A DNA stretch of 64,000 nucleotides from Hahella sp. KA22 (GTDB taxonomy: Bacteria; Pseudomonadota; Gammaproteobacteria; Pseudomonadales; Oleiphilaceae). The stretch lies in assembly GCF_004135205.1 (NCBI RefSeq), contig NZ_CP035490.1, positions 5,003,644 to 5,067,643 on the forward strand, read 5' to 3'. Both the position numbers and the translations under genes were made by a program. The stretch's first letter is position 1. Every line of letters starts with the position of its first letter. Positions 17,356 through 28,215 of this stretch are shown here, in pieces. The notes under the pieces are model-generated. The model worked only from the letters and a program-made list of their open reading frames with translations. It did not search any database and had not been told where the DNA came from.

Positions 17356-18216
17356 TCACCCACCATGATAAATAGACAACGCCATGCGGCGCACATGGGC
17401 TGGGAATTCGGTGGCGTAGTTGCTCCAGTCTTTGTATTGATCCAGTTTCAGTTCTTGCGACCAGTGTGGGATGTTGTCCATGACCGCTCCGGGGCCTTTG
17501 GTGGTTATGGTTTTATTAATCTGCGCAGAGACCAGTTGAAAGAGATCTTCCACGAAGGTTACGTTTTCCTGCAGGGCCTGCACGGATGTGGAGGTTGAGT
17601 GTGCGTTGACCGCGATCTGTGGTTTCAGGTCCTGCATCAGTTTGAGGGCTTTTCGCACGCCCAGATAATTGTCGTTGTCCATCCATACGCCTGGGATAAT
17701 GTACCGGTCTGCATATAGGTCCGCACTGTAGACAATACCGTCTTCGGGCAGGTGAATGATGGTTGATGCGAAGCCGTCCGCGGGCCCGACGTGAATCAGC
17801 GTCACTTTACGTCCGCCAAACTGGAAACTATGTCGGTCATCGAAGACCGCATGCACCTTTTTCGGAGCAGCGCCTGTGACATCCAGATCAAAAACGGCTT
17901 TGCAGGAAATGTGGCAAATTACTTCCGCGCCGGGAAACGCCTCCGTACCGCCGACATGGTCCAGATGCTCATGGGACAGGACGATCCGGGTCACTGGGCG
18001 AGAAGTCAGCTTGGCGATTTCGGCTTGCAGCGCTTTCGCCCTTTCTGGAGTCGCAGGATCGGTTATCAAAACGCCATCCTCGGAGAGCAGCACCAGGCTG
18101 GTGACGCCGGCTTCAGAAATTGCGTACGCGCCCTGCTTCAACTCAGTGACTTCCGCCGCCGCGGCATCACCGATCATTAGCGCCGCCGCCAATACCCGAA
18201 TAATAATACTGTACAT
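17356..18216 (-). CDS. Exported metallo-beta-lactamase-fold hydrolase
   Basis: A 286-residue protein with an N-terminal signal peptide (about 1-20, ending AAAAEV). The MBL metal motif SHEHLDHVGG is at about 80-89, with later HVGPADGF and NAHSTS segments holding further ligands. Members of this exported branch hydrolyse lactones, beta-lactams or organic sulfates; substrate unknown. GAGGAG site 7 nt before the ATG. It stands alone, divergent from the parvulin gene. Confidence 0.85.
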   Translation of the reverse strand: MYSIIIRVLAAALMIGDAAAAEVTELKQGAYAISEAGVTSLVLLSEDGVLITDPATPERAKALQAEIAKLTSRPVTRIVLSHEHLDHVGGTEAFPGAEVICHISCKAVFDLDVTGAAPKKVHAVFDDRHSFQFGGRKVTLIHVGPADGFASTIIHLPEDGIVYSADLYADRYIIPGVWMDNDNYLGVRKALKLMQDLKPQIAVNAHSTSTSVQALQENVTFVEDLFQLVSAQINKTITTKGPGAVMDNIPHWSQELKLDQYKDWSNYATEFPAHVRRMALSIYHGG

Positions 18217-18428
18217 TTCAGTCTCCTCATTTACTTGGTTTTATCGCTCCCGTACGGCAAAGCGTATTCGCCGAAGAAGAGACGAAAGCCTAGGAATCAA
18301 TTGGTTAACGGATGGTTAACGTTATATTTAATCGGCAAGATGACGCCACAGGCGTTTAGCCTCGCATTCAGGCATTTCCTGTGCTTTAATGCGCCCGTTT
18401 AAACCCACGTAAATATGAGGAGACTGCC

Positions 18429-18710
18429 ATGGCACGGGCTAGCGCGCGTCACATCCTGGTAAACAGTGAAGATCAGTGCAACGATCTGAAAAAGCAGATC
18501 GAAGACGGAGCGGATTTCGCCGCTCTGGCCAAAGAACACTCTCAGTGCCCCTCCGGCCGTAATGGCGGTGAACTGGGCGAATTCGGCCCAGGCCAAATGG
18601 TTAAAGAGTTCGACCAAGTGGTTTTCAGTGCGGAAGTCGGCACTGTTCAGGGTCCAGTCAAGACTCAGTTCGGCTACCACCTGCTGGAAGTCACCAAGCG
18701 CACTGACTAA
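18429..18710 (+). CDS. ppiC: Parvulin peptidyl-prolyl isomerase PpiC
   Basis: A 93-residue single-domain parvulin, the size of E. coli PpiC (93 aa). ARHILV at the start, FAALAKEHSQCPS, GGELGEFGPGQMVKEFD and FGYHLLEV are the family landmarks and include the active-site His pair and Cys. Cytosolic, as there is no leader. It speeds cis-trans isomerisation at proline during folding. GAGGAG ribosome site. A weak hairpin follows at 18720-18743. Confidence 0.93.
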   Translation: MARASARHILVNSEDQCNDLKKQIEDGADFAALAKEHSQCPSGRNGGELGEFGPGQMVKEFDQVVFSAEVGTVQGPVKTQFGYHLLEVTKRTD

Positions 18711-18871
18711 AAGCGCCGGGGGCGATGCGTCATAACGTCGCCCTTCTCTCCTCCCCCCCCCTTTAATCTGTAATCAGCTTCTCTTTTTCCACTTTCCCTC
18801 TTTAAATTTCCCGACTTTCCCTCCATAAATAACTTCAACCTTTTATCTGACCACCCCACAACGGTCCGCCC

Positions 18872-20656
18872 ATGCAGCAAGACGTTTCTACAGCCCGCAT
18901 CGGGGCGCTCAAAGCCACGCTTGAGTTTATTCTTCCTTACAAACGACAAATCGTATTCGCACTCTGCGCGCTGTTTTTCACCGCAGGCATCACCCTGTCC
19001 ATTGGACAAGGCGTGCGACTGCTCATCGATCAGGGCCTGGCGACGCAGTCCGAGCAGATGCTGTCGCGCTATGTACTTATCTTTCTGGGCCTGATCGTCG
19101 CACTGGCGCTGGGCACCTTCACCCGCTACTACTGGGTGACCTGGCTGGGCGAGCGCGTGGTGGCGGATATCCGCCGCAAGGTGTTCGATCATCTGATTGA
19201 GCTGCATCCCGGGTTCTTTGAAAGCAATCGCGGGCTGGAGATTCAATCCCGCCTCACCGCTGACACTACACTGCTGCAATCAGTCATCGGCTCCTCCGTC
19301 TCTGTGGCGCTGCGCAATATCATCATGATGATTGGCGGCATCATCTGGCTGTTCATCACCAACGCCAAACTCACCGCCATCGTCATGATTTCCGTGCCTC
19401 TGGTAGTGTCTCCCATTCTGATATTCGGTCGACGGGTGCGCGGATTGTCCAGGCGCAGCCAGGACAAAGTAGCGGATGTCGGCTCTTATATCGGCGAAGT
19501 GCTTGGACAAATCAAAACCGTTCACGCTTACAACCATCAAAAGCTGGATAAACAACGCTTTTCGGAGCACGTTGAAGACGCCTTCAACGTCGCCAAGGAG
19601 CGTATCGTACAACGCGCCATCCTGGTGACAGTGGTCATCGTTCTGGTGCTAGGCGCGGTAGGCGCCATGCTGTGGATCGGCGGTCTGGATGTCATCCAAG
19701 GACGCATCAGCGGCGGCGAACTGGCGGCGTTCGTGTTCTACAGCGTGTTAGTTGGCGCGGCGGTAGGCTCCGTCAGCGAAGTAATCGGCGAACTGCAAAG
19801 GGCGGCCGGCGCCGCGGAACGTATCGTGGAGCTGTTGCAGTCGAAGAATGAAATCACGGCGCCGCAATTCGGCGTGAAGAGTCTTCCTGAGCTGATCCCC
19901 GGCAATCTGTCTATTCGCGACGTCAGTTTCTCCTACCCGGCGCGGCCGGACGCGAACGCCATCGACCACCTGAATCTCGACGTTGCGCCAGGAGAAACTC
20001 TGGCGTTAGTCGGACCATCCGGGGCTGGCAAGTCCACCCTGTTTGACTTACTGCTGCGCTTTTTCGATTGCAAGGCCGGAGAAATCCGCTTGGAAGGCGT
20101 GGATATTCGGCAGCTTGAGCCTACGGATTTACGTCGTTGCTTCGCCCTGGTGTCGCAAACGCCAGCGCTGTTTTTCGGCTCCATTGAAGACAATTTACGC
20201 TACGGCAAACCAGACGCCACTCAGGAGGAAATCGAGGCCGCCGCCAAAGCCGCGAACGCACATGATTTTATCGCCGCGCTCCCACAGGGCTATAAAACCC
20301 GGTTGGGTGACGCCGGGCTAGGCCTGTCCGGTGGTCAGAAGCAACGCATCGCCATCGCACGCGCTATACTCACCGACGCCCCTATTCTGTTGTTGGACGA
20401 AGCCACCAGCGCGTTGGACGCACAAAGCGAATATCTGGTGCAGCAGGCTCTGGAGCGCTTGATGGAAGGGCGCACCACGCTGGTGATCGCGCATCGTCTG
20501 GCGACAGTGAAAAATGCGGACCGCATCGCCGTATTGAATCATGGTCGCCTGGAAGCCCTGGGCTCCCATAGCGAGCTGATCCGCGACAGCGAACTGTACG
20601 CGCGTCTGGCGGACCTGCAATTCAATACGGAATGGGAAGAGCCGGTCGTGGAGTAA
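18872..20656 (+). CDS. ABC exporter with fused membrane and ATPase domains
   Basis: A 594-residue half-transporter of the MsbA/LmrA type. A six-helix membrane domain occupies about 15-310. The ATPase has Walker A GPSGAGKST near 380, signature LSGGQKQRIAIARA near 485 and Walker B ILLLDEATSALD near 505, then an H-loop AHRLATV. A homodimer would export lipids, drugs or peptides. It is not clearly msbA, as no lpxK is adjacent. It follows ppiC by 161 bp and may be separately transcribed. Confidence 0.9.
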   Translation: MQQDVSTARIGALKATLEFILPYKRQIVFALCALFFTAGITLSIGQGVRLLIDQGLATQSEQMLSRYVLIFLGLIVALALGTFTRYYWVTWLGERVVADIRRKVFDHLIELHPGFFESNRGLEIQSRLTADTTLLQSVIGSSVSVALRNIIMMIGGIIWLFITNAKLTAIVMISVPLVVSPILIFGRRVRGLSRRSQDKVADVGSYIGEVLGQIKTVHAYNHQKLDKQRFSEHVEDAFNVAKERIVQRAILVTVVIVLVLGAVGAMLWIGGLDVIQGRISGGELAAFVFYSVLVGAAVGSVSEVIGELQRAAGAAERIVELLQSKNEITAPQFGVKSLPELIPGNLSIRDVSFSYPARPDANAIDHLNLDVAPGETLALVGPSGAGKSTLFDLLLRFFDCKAGEIRLEGVDIRQLEPTDLRRCFALVSQTPALFFGSIEDNLRYGKPDATQEEIEAAAKAANAHDFIAALPQGYKTRLGDAGLGLSGGQKQRIAIARAILTDAPILLLDEATSALDAQSEYLVQQALERLMEGRTTLVIAHRLATVKNADRIAVLNHGRLEALGSHSELIRDSELYARLADLQFNTEWEEPVVE

Positions 20657-20667
20657 TTCGGGGCCGG

Positions 20668-21075
20668 TTAGTTCGCTTGGGACTCGGGCTCGCCCGTGTC
20701 CTCTTCTTCATACGTCGGTAAACGACACAGGTATAAGGTGGTGCAGGCGCCAATGCCGCTGAGCATAATCAGGCTCCACAGTTTGCCGACGACCACCATG
20801 GAAATGGAGAGTCCCACCCACAGACAGATCAACGCCCGCAATCTCACCTTGCGGGTGACGCCGCGCCCGGACTCGAAGTTCTTCACGATTGGACCCAAAT
20901 GACGATGGGACACCAGCCAGTGATGGAATTTCGGTGAGGAACGCGCGAAGCAGGCGGCGGCGAGCAGAATAAAGGGCGTGGTGGGCAATAACGGCAACAC
21001 AATGCCAATGACGCCAAGCACAACGGAAGTCCAGCCAACGACGACCAGCAGTATGTGAAGAGATTGTTTACGCAT
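20668..21075 (-). CDS. DUF454 inner-membrane protein (YbaN-like)
   Basis: About 135 residues. Hydrophobic helices and the diagnostic GVIGIVLPLLPTTPFILLAAACFARSS segment, then FHHWL and a polar linker before two more helices: the DUF454/YbaN pattern. Function unknown. The open frame extends upstream to 21381 without family similarity; I took ATG 21075 (MRKQSL), which gives the normal family length. Convergent with the ABC exporter, 11 bp apart. Confidence 0.82.
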   Translation of the reverse strand: MRKQSLHILLVVVGWTSVVLGVIGIVLPLLPTTPFILLAAACFARSSPKFHHWLVSHRHLGPIVKNFESGRGVTRKVRLRALICLWVGLSISMVVVGKLWSLIMLSGIGACTTLYLCRLPTYEEEDTGEPESQAN

Positions 21076-21358
21076 GTCGCGCCAGTCATCCAGAAAGTGA
21101 AATCCAGGAAAACTCCGTAAAACGGCAACCAGCTCGTTTTCAGGAGGGCCCACATCGCCAATGCTAGTTTCAAACAGGAAGCAAGGCAAATTCAGACACT
21201 CGGCATATTGACCTGCGCCAACGAGCGGTACACTCTGTTGCGGGCCGTTGTTAATATCAACGATTCTCCAAACGATACAAATAGTTAGCCCGTCTCTTTG
21301 GGGGCTTACGCGAACAAGCACAGAGCAAACCCACTCCTTACGCGCAGCGGAGAGATCC

Positions 21359-22633
21359 ATGAAACAAGAAACCATCGCCATTCACGGCGGCTTTGCCGGC
21401 GACCCGACCACCCATGCCGTCGCAGCGCCGATCTATCAGACCACCTCCTACTATTTCGACAACACTCAGCATGGCGCTGATTTGTTCGACCTGAAGGTGG
21501 AAGGCAACATATACAGCCGCATCATGAACCCGACCAACGCCATATTGGAGCAACGTATGGCGCAGCTGGAAGGCGGCATTGGGGCCTTGGTGATGGCCTC
21601 CGGCATGGCGGCGATCACCGCCACGATTCAAACGCTGACCCGCGCTGGCGACAATATCATCAGCGTCAATCAGCTCTATGGCGGCACCTACAACCTGTTC
21701 GCCCACACACTGCCGCAATCCGGCGTCACTGCACGCATGTTCAACAGCGACGATCCCGCCTCCCTGGAAGCGTTGATCGATGAAAATACCAAAGCGGTTT
21801 TTTGCGAGTCCATCGGCAACCCCGCCGGCAACGTGGCGGATCTTGAAGCCCTCGCCGCAATCGCCCACAAACACGGCATACCGGTGATCGTCGATAATAC
21901 CGTCGCCACTCCCGTGTTGTGCCGTCCCTTCGATTTCGGCGCGGATATCGTGGTGCACTCATTAACCAAATATATCGGCGGCCATGGCACCACCATCGGC
22001 GGCGTGATTATTGATTCTGGCCGTTTCCCCTGGAAGGACAATCCCCGCTTTCCGCAGCTTAACGAGCCTGATCCGTCCTACCACGGCGTGGTGTATACCG
22101 AAGCCCTGGGCGACGCCGCTTTTATCGGTCGCGCGCGGGTCGCGCCGTTGCGCAACATGGGCGCCGCCCTGTCTCCATTCAACGCGTTCCTGATTCTGCA
22201 AGGCGTCGAAACCCTGTCATTGCGGATGGAGAGACACGTGGAAAACGCCATGGCGGTATGTCAGTTCCTGGCGTCTCACCCCAGCGTCAGTTGGGTGAAA
22301 TATCCCGGTCTGGAGAGCAGTCCTTATTACGAGCTGGCGCAAAAGTATATGGGCGGCAAACCTTCATCTGTGCTGAGTTTCGGCATCAAAGGCGGCAAAG
22401 AAGCAGGCGGCCGCTTCATCGACGCCTTGCAGATGGTCAAGCGGCTGGTGAATATCGGCGACGCCAAAACCCTCGCCTGCCACCCCGCCACCACCACGCA
22501 CCGGCAGCTGGATGAAAAAGAACAAGCCGCGGCTGGCGTTTCTCCGGATATGGTAAGACTGTCCATCGGCATCGAGCACAAGGACGACATCATCGCCGAC
22601 CTGGAGCAGGCATTGGCGCAGGCGACACCGTAG
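21359..22633 (+). CDS. metY: O-acetylhomoserine sulfhydrylase
   Basis: A 424-residue PLP enzyme of the Cys/Met metabolism family, making homocysteine from O-acetylhomoserine and sulfide. MKQETIAIHGGF and VAAPIYQTTSYYF at the start, YSRIMNPTNA, ASGMAAI, the PLP-lysine motif HSLTKYIGGHG at about 200-210, and the C-terminal HPATTTHRQL and RLSIGIE segments match MetY. I chose ATG 21359, with GGAGAG 4 nt upstream, over 37 extra upstream codons that lack family similarity. Monocistronic. Confidence 0.93.
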   Translation: MKQETIAIHGGFAGDPTTHAVAAPIYQTTSYYFDNTQHGADLFDLKVEGNIYSRIMNPTNAILEQRMAQLEGGIGALVMASGMAAITATIQTLTRAGDNIISVNQLYGGTYNLFAHTLPQSGVTARMFNSDDPASLEALIDENTKAVFCESIGNPAGNVADLEALAAIAHKHGIPVIVDNTVATPVLCRPFDFGADIVVHSLTKYIGGHGTTIGGVIIDSGRFPWKDNPRFPQLNEPDPSYHGVVYTEALGDAAFIGRARVAPLRNMGAALSPFNAFLILQGVETLSLRMERHVENAMAVCQFLASHPSVSWVKYPGLESSPYYELAQKYMGGKPSSVLSFGIKGGKEAGGRFIDALQMVKRLVNIGDAKTLACHPATTTHRQLDEKEQAAAGVSPDMVRLSIGIEHKDDIIADLEQALAQATP

Positions 22634-22680
22634 TTAGCGCAATTTAAAGACGCTATTTGTCTGCAAGATGAAGACTGATG

Positions 22681-22713
22681 TAGCGCGCCGCCGATTATCC
22701 GGCGGGCGCGCTA
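22681..22713. terminator. Strong hairpin between metY and norD
   Basis: TAGCGCGCCGCCG/CGGCGGGCGCGCTA stem with a 6-nt loop and one bulge, placed between convergent genes. There is no T tract on either side, so it may act as a structural barrier rather than a classical terminator. Confidence 0.5.
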
Positions 22714-22729
22714 TAGACCTACCCAGTAA

Positions 22730-24574
22730 TCACTTCCCTTCCATCAACGTGGCGTATAACTGCGGCAGTTCCCGCGGTAGACGCTCAATATTGTTGACCA
22801 GCACATAGCCTTTGTCGCCAAACAAGAACGGCAGGTATTCTCCCGCTTCTTTGTCCACCGTGATACAGAACGGAATCAGCCCCGCCCGTCGCGCTTCCAG
22901 AACCGCCTGACGGGTGTCTTCAAGCCCGTAACGGCCTTCGTAAAGGTCGAGGTCATTGGGTTTGCCGTCGGTGAGAATCAATAACAGCCGCCGCGACGCC
23001 TTCTGGTCCCGCAGTATGATTGTGGACTGGCGAATCGCCGCGCCAATGCGGGTATAAAACCCCGGTCGCAGCCCGACTATTCGGCCCCGCACAACATCTG
23101 TGTAGGGCTCGGCAAAGTTTTTAATGACATGAAAACGGACATGCTGGCGTTTGCAGGAAGAGAAACCGTATAAAGCAAAGCGATCGCCAACGGCGTCCAG
23201 CGCTTCAGAAAACAGCAGCAAAGCGTCGCCGATCACATCGATCACGCGCCTGTCATTATCCACATAGGCGTCAGTAGACATGGATAGATCCGCCAACAGT
23301 AGACAGTCCAAATCCCGCAAACGTCCGTTAAAGCTCTTAAACATGGGCTGCTCGACGGCGCCTCCGGCGATTCGGTCGGCGCAGAATTCGTTCCAGCGCT
23401 CCATTTCGATTTCTTCACCGTCCGCCTGATTGCGACGCCAAACGCGCATGGGGCGCATCATCTCGAAGCGAGCGCGCACCTCTCGCACCACTCTGCGTAG
23501 ACGGGATGGCGGCGCACAGGGCGGCGCGCGATGATCCAGCATCGGCTGTAGCAGACAATGATCTGGAAGCAGTCGTCGGCTGCGATAGTCCCATTCAGGC
23601 AGATGCAAACCTGGCCCCAATGGCGTGTCGTCCTCGCTGGCGGAAGGCAGGTCCAGGTTCAGCTTGATACGCTGACCGCCGCCGAATTCCTGGGTGGACA
23701 GACTGAGATGATCCAAATCTTCAGCGATGCGCGCCGCATCCTCATCCGTGCTGTCGTCCGCCGTGCGATCCAGCTTCAGGTATTCAGACCAGCTAAACAG
23801 GTTCTCCAGACGAAATACCAGCAGTCCTTTGTCGCCGTCGTGGTCCTGTACGTATTCTCCCTTCGCCTTCTTTTCCACTTTCTCTTCTGGCGCAGCCGGT
23901 GGCCGCTGCATCTGTGCGTCCGACGCCACATCTCGTCGCACCGACATATCAGAAGCCCGCAGGGAGGAATACAACCAGAACGGTGGGGGCTGCAGGCCAT
24001 CGATATCCGCATCCTGGATCAAGGCTGTTTCGGGAGACAGCATCGCCGCACGCAACCGAGACTCTTTGTCCTGCAGCGTCGGCGGGAGGCTTTCAAGTGT
24101 CGCGCGTAAGGGGATATAGGCAGACACCATGGCGTCATACCGCGCGCGCATCGCTGGATAGGCGGCGCGCAGAGCGGCATATCGAAGGCAGGCGTTTTGC
24201 GCCCACCCGGAAACGCCCGGAAGCGACTGCGCCGCCACCGCCGCCAACATCCTGTAGATTTCCCGATTCAGCTCAGCCTTGGGAAACAGGGCGATCGCCT
24301 CCGGCAGCGCCAGCACTTCCTCATCCAGATAAGCCAGCGCCAGACGTCGATGACTACCCGCCACACGCTGCCATAATGTACGCGGCAGCGTAACGGGCCG
24401 CTCAGCGGCGGCCTCAATGCGCACAGCGCGTTCACCGCCCAGGGCGCGGTACAGGACGCCCACTTCCTTGCGCATCTGCGTCAAGGTTACCGCCGCCCCG
24501 GCGTAACGGTCGTCCGCATACCCGGTTACTACCCGATGCCAGAGACCGCCGACCCACTCTTCCACTTCAAACAT
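22730..24574 (-). CDS. norD: NorD, nitric oxide reductase activation protein
   Basis: A 614-residue cytosolic protein with a C-terminal von Willebrand A domain (about 420-614). The MIDAS motif is in LLADLSMSTDAY and the domain holds LILTDGKPNDLDLYEGRYG, a well-conserved NorD/CbbO segment. It works with the NorQ ATPase to insert metal into or activate NorCB. Long, Arg- and acid-rich N-terminal half. Last gene of the leftward nor operon, 10 bp after norB. Confidence 0.93.
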   Translation of the reverse strand: MFEVEEWVGGLWHRVVTGYADDRYAGAAVTLTQMRKEVGVLYRALGGERAVRIEAAAERPVTLPRTLWQRVAGSHRRLALAYLDEEVLALPEAIALFPKAELNREIYRMLAAVAAQSLPGVSGWAQNACLRYAALRAAYPAMRARYDAMVSAYIPLRATLESLPPTLQDKESRLRAAMLSPETALIQDADIDGLQPPPFWLYSSLRASDMSVRRDVASDAQMQRPPAAPEEKVEKKAKGEYVQDHDGDKGLLVFRLENLFSWSEYLKLDRTADDSTDEDAARIAEDLDHLSLSTQEFGGGQRIKLNLDLPSASEDDTPLGPGLHLPEWDYRSRRLLPDHCLLQPMLDHRAPPCAPPSRLRRVVREVRARFEMMRPMRVWRRNQADGEEIEMERWNEFCADRIAGGAVEQPMFKSFNGRLRDLDCLLLADLSMSTDAYVDNDRRVIDVIGDALLLFSEALDAVGDRFALYGFSSCKRQHVRFHVIKNFAEPYTDVVRGRIVGLRPGFYTRIGAAIRQSTIILRDQKASRRLLLILTDGKPNDLDLYEGRYGLEDTRQAVLEARRAGLIPFCITVDKEAGEYLPFLFGDKGYVLVNNIERLPRELPQLYATLMEGK

Positions 24575-24584
24575 GACGAATGGC

Positions 24585-25994
<1,410 letters not shown>

Positions 25995-26435
25995 TTAGCC
26001 TTCAATATTGGGCGGCCAATTGTTGTCATCGATTTTGGAGGTCCATTTGAGGAACTCCGCCAGATCCTCCACCTGCTTGTCACTCAGGTTGAATTGCGGC
26101 ATTTTGCGACGCCCTGGCACATCCAGCGGCTGCGCCGCCATCCAGGCTTTCAGAAAAGCAGTGAAAGCCTGTTCGCCGCCGCGGCGGTCAAACACATTGG
26201 CCAGCTCCGGCGCAAAATACGCGCCTTCGCCCATTAACGTATGGCATCCGATACAATTGTTTTCCTCCCAGATTTCCTTCCCTCTGGCCACCGCCTCAGT
26301 CAGTTGATCCCGGTGATCACGCTGCGGTAGAGCCTGGGTGGTTTGATAGGTCAATGCGAGAAACAGCAGAATAAAAAACAGACTGCCGCCGTAATAAATA
26401 TTACGGGCGGCGCTCTTACTGAATTTTTCCGGCAT
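25995..26435 (-). CDS. norC: NorC, cytochrome c subunit of nitric oxide reductase
   Basis: A 146-residue membrane-anchored cytochrome. One N-terminal helix (about 12-32), then heme-c motif CIGCH at 61-65 and FNLSDKQVEDLAEFLKW near the C-terminus. A distal KMPQFNL Met is the likely second heme ligand. It passes electrons from periplasmic cytochromes to NorB. Its length matches the family. Confidence 0.95.
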   Translation of the reverse strand: MPEKFSKSAARNIYYGGSLFFILLFLALTYQTTQALPQRDHRDQLTEAVARGKEIWEENNCIGCHTLMGEGAYFAPELANVFDRRGGEQAFTAFLKAWMAAQPLDVPGRRKMPQFNLSDKQVEDLAEFLKWTSKIDDNNWPPNIEG

Positions 26436-26532
26436 GGCTTGCTCCCTGACGAAGTTGATGATGAGGTGGAAGCCCGGTGCGTCCGGACTTCGAGATAAAC
26501 CTGGCTTTGTTACGGCGGCAATGAACGGCTCC

Positions 26533-26883
26533 TCACTCCCGCCCCCAAATAGACAGCGGACGACCGGCGTTTTCGCGGGTCAGCGCATATACGCCCCAGA
26601 TTACGCAGGCGCCGTGCGTCGCCACCCAATAGACCAGGACCAAGGTGACAGTGATCGGCTCTCTGTCGCTCAACCACAACACGAGCAACGGAAAGACCAC
26701 CAGCAGGACGCCATTGATAAGTCCGCCAATCAGCGCAATCCTCTGCGCCGCCAACAACGCGGCGGGCGCGCTCCGACGACTGCGCCAAAACCAGCCAAGC
26801 AAGATCAAAAACGACGCTCCCGGCAGCGCCAGCAGGTTCATCAGATACAAAATGTGAGGCCATAAATACGCTCGTTGCGGCAT
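26533..26883 (-). CDS. Small membrane protein embedded in the nor operon
   Basis: About 116 residues with four hydrophobic stretches: YLMNLLALPGASFLILLGW, IALIGGLINGVLLVVFPLLV, TVTLVLVYWVATHGACVIWG and a shorter start. Its position between norQ and norC is where some denitrifiers carry small membrane genes, but it is not clearly NorE (a cytochrome oxidase III-like protein) or NorF. I set the start at ATG 26883 with GGGAG 5 nt upstream; ATG 26895 is also possible. Role in NO reductase assembly is inferred from position only. Confidence 0.72.
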   Translation of the reverse strand: MPQRAYLWPHILYLMNLLALPGASFLILLGWFWRSRRSAPAALLAAQRIALIGGLINGVLLVVFPLLVLWLSDREPITVTLVLVYWVATHGACVIWGVYALTRENAGRPLSIWGRE

Positions 26884-26911
26884 GAGATCTCCCATCCGGA
26901 GTTCCGGTCAG

Positions 26912-27706
26912 TCAATCTCTGCCGAAGTGAATATCGATCACCTGCGATAAGGCGCGCAGCGTCTCTTCGTCGTCGGTCAACGGCTCAACCAGACAGGCCT
27001 GGCAGGCCCGTGTCGGTTCGACCCCGCTGGCCATCAAACGCGCGGCGTAAATCAGCAAACGGGTGGACGCCGCTTCTTCCAGATCATGTTGCTCAAGACG
27101 CCGCAAGGCCGCTCCCACGTCAACGATCCGCCGCGCCAACGATGGGCTGACGCCGCCCTCTTTTTCCACGATCCGGGCTTCCAGTGCCGGCGCGGGATAA
27201 CTCAGACTGACGCCGACAAAACGCTGCCGGGTGCTGGGCTTCATCCCTTTAAGCGCGTTCTGATAGCCGGGGTTGTAAGAGACCACCAGCATGAAGCCCG
27301 GCGCGGCCTGCAATTGTTCGCCAGTGCGGTCGATGGGCAGGATGCGGCGGTCATCGGCCAGTGGATGCAAGACCACAGTGGTGTCCTTGCGCGCCTCCAC
27401 CACTTCGTCCAGATAACACAACCCGCCTTCCCGCACCGCCCGGGTCAAAGGGCCGTCCTGCCAAAAGGCCCCGTCTCCGCCGATCAAATGACGCCCCACC
27501 AGGTCCGAAGCGGTCAGGTCGTCGTGACAGGCGACAGTGTATAAACGCCGGCTTAAACGATGGGCCATGTGCTGTACAAAGCGGGTTTTGCCACACCCGG
27601 TCGGCCCCTTGATCAGCACTGGCAGACCATGACTGCAGGCTTTTTCAAACAGCTCGATTTCACCGCCTTGGGGAAGGTAGAAAGGGGCGTCCTGAGTGGC
27701 GTTCAT
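26912..27706 (-). CDS. norQ: NorQ/NirQ MoxR-type AAA+ ATPase
   Basis: A 264-residue ATPase of the CbbQ/NirQ/NorQ family. Walker A GPTGCGKTR at 34-42, Walker B CYLDEVVEARKD at about 97-108, and the substrate-loop segment FMLVVSYNPGYQNALKGMKPSTRQRF are all present. It forms ring complexes with NorD to activate NO reductase by remodelling NorCB. First gene of the leftward nor operon, facing the divergent nir promoter. Confidence 0.95.
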   Translation of the reverse strand: MNATQDAPFYLPQGGEIELFEKACSHGLPVLIKGPTGCGKTRFVQHMAHRLSRRLYTVACHDDLTASDLVGRHLIGGDGAFWQDGPLTRAVREGGLCYLDEVVEARKDTTVVLHPLADDRRILPIDRTGEQLQAAPGFMLVVSYNPGYQNALKGMKPSTRQRFVGVSLSYPAPALEARIVEKEGGVSPSLARRIVDVGAALRRLEQHDLEEAASTRLLIYAARLMASGVEPTRACQACLVEPLTDDEETLRALSQVIDIHFGRD

Positions 27707-27819
27707 AGGCTGACGATCCTGTGCTGGGTCATGTCCGGTCTCTGTTTTTTACCCTACCCGAAACCTGTTTTCGCTCATGTACCCACGATGGGGTATTTGC
27801 CCTTGCCGCTCGCAAAACA

Positions 27820-27833
27820 TTGATCCTCATCAA
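27820..27833. promoter_or_regulatory. FNR/DNR-type box in the norQ-nir divergent promoter
   Basis: Perfect TTGAT-CCTC-ATCAA, the consensus for FNR-family regulators (Anr, Dnr, NnrR). It lies 114 bp upstream of norQ and 74 bp upstream of the cytochrome c553 start. One site can therefore serve both the NO-removing and NO-producing operons under low oxygen and nitrogen oxides. Confidence 0.85.
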
Positions 27834-27906
27834 CTTTGCCCGGCCGCCGCTGACCTACTCTCGTTGCGCTCAAGGACATTCACCCAGCAGCAAAAAGGGG
27901 ACAGCC

Positions 27907-28215
27907 ATGGGAATATTCAAACCTGCAACACTCGTGTATTTACTCTCCGCCGCACTCTCAGGAAACGCCCTCGCCGGCGACCCGGCAGTCGGTAAGACGA
28001 AGGCCGCCACCTGCGCCGGTTGCCACGGCGCGGAAGGAGTCAGCAACAACGGCGTATGGCCGAATCTGGCCGGACAGAAAGAGGGATATCTGGTCAAGCA
28101 ACTGAAGGATTTTCGCGACGGCAAACGCAACGACCCGATGATGTCCAGCATGGCCAAACCATTGTCGGACGATGACATCGCCAACCTCGCCGCCTACTAC
28201 AGCCAACTCAAATAG
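27907..28215 (+). CDS. Periplasmic cytochrome c553-type electron donor
   Basis: A 102-residue monoheme cytochrome c with a signal peptide (about 1-23, ending ALAG). Heme motif CAGCH at 36-40, then WPNLAGQ, YLVKQLKDFRDGKR and MMSSMA (Met ligand region near 78-82), a c553/c4-domain pattern rather than the classical NirM c551. Probably carries electrons to NirS or NorCB. First gene of the rightward nir operon. ATG 27907 was chosen because it begins the signal peptide; the open frame reaches back to 27721. Confidence 0.9.
   Translation: MGIFKPATLVYLLSAALSGNALAGDPAVGKTKAATCAGCHGAEGVSNNGVWPNLAGQKEGYLVKQLKDFRDGKRNDPMMSSMAKPLSDDDIANLAAYYSQLK

Noticed and set aside
21246-21358. SAM riboswitch upstream of metY
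   Set aside because: The 113-bp leader shows no recognisable SAM-riboswitch core or terminator/antiterminator pair.
21076-21381. Long N-terminal extension of the DUF454 gene
   Set aside because: The extension overlaps the metY start and lacks similarity; a start at 21075 gives the family length.
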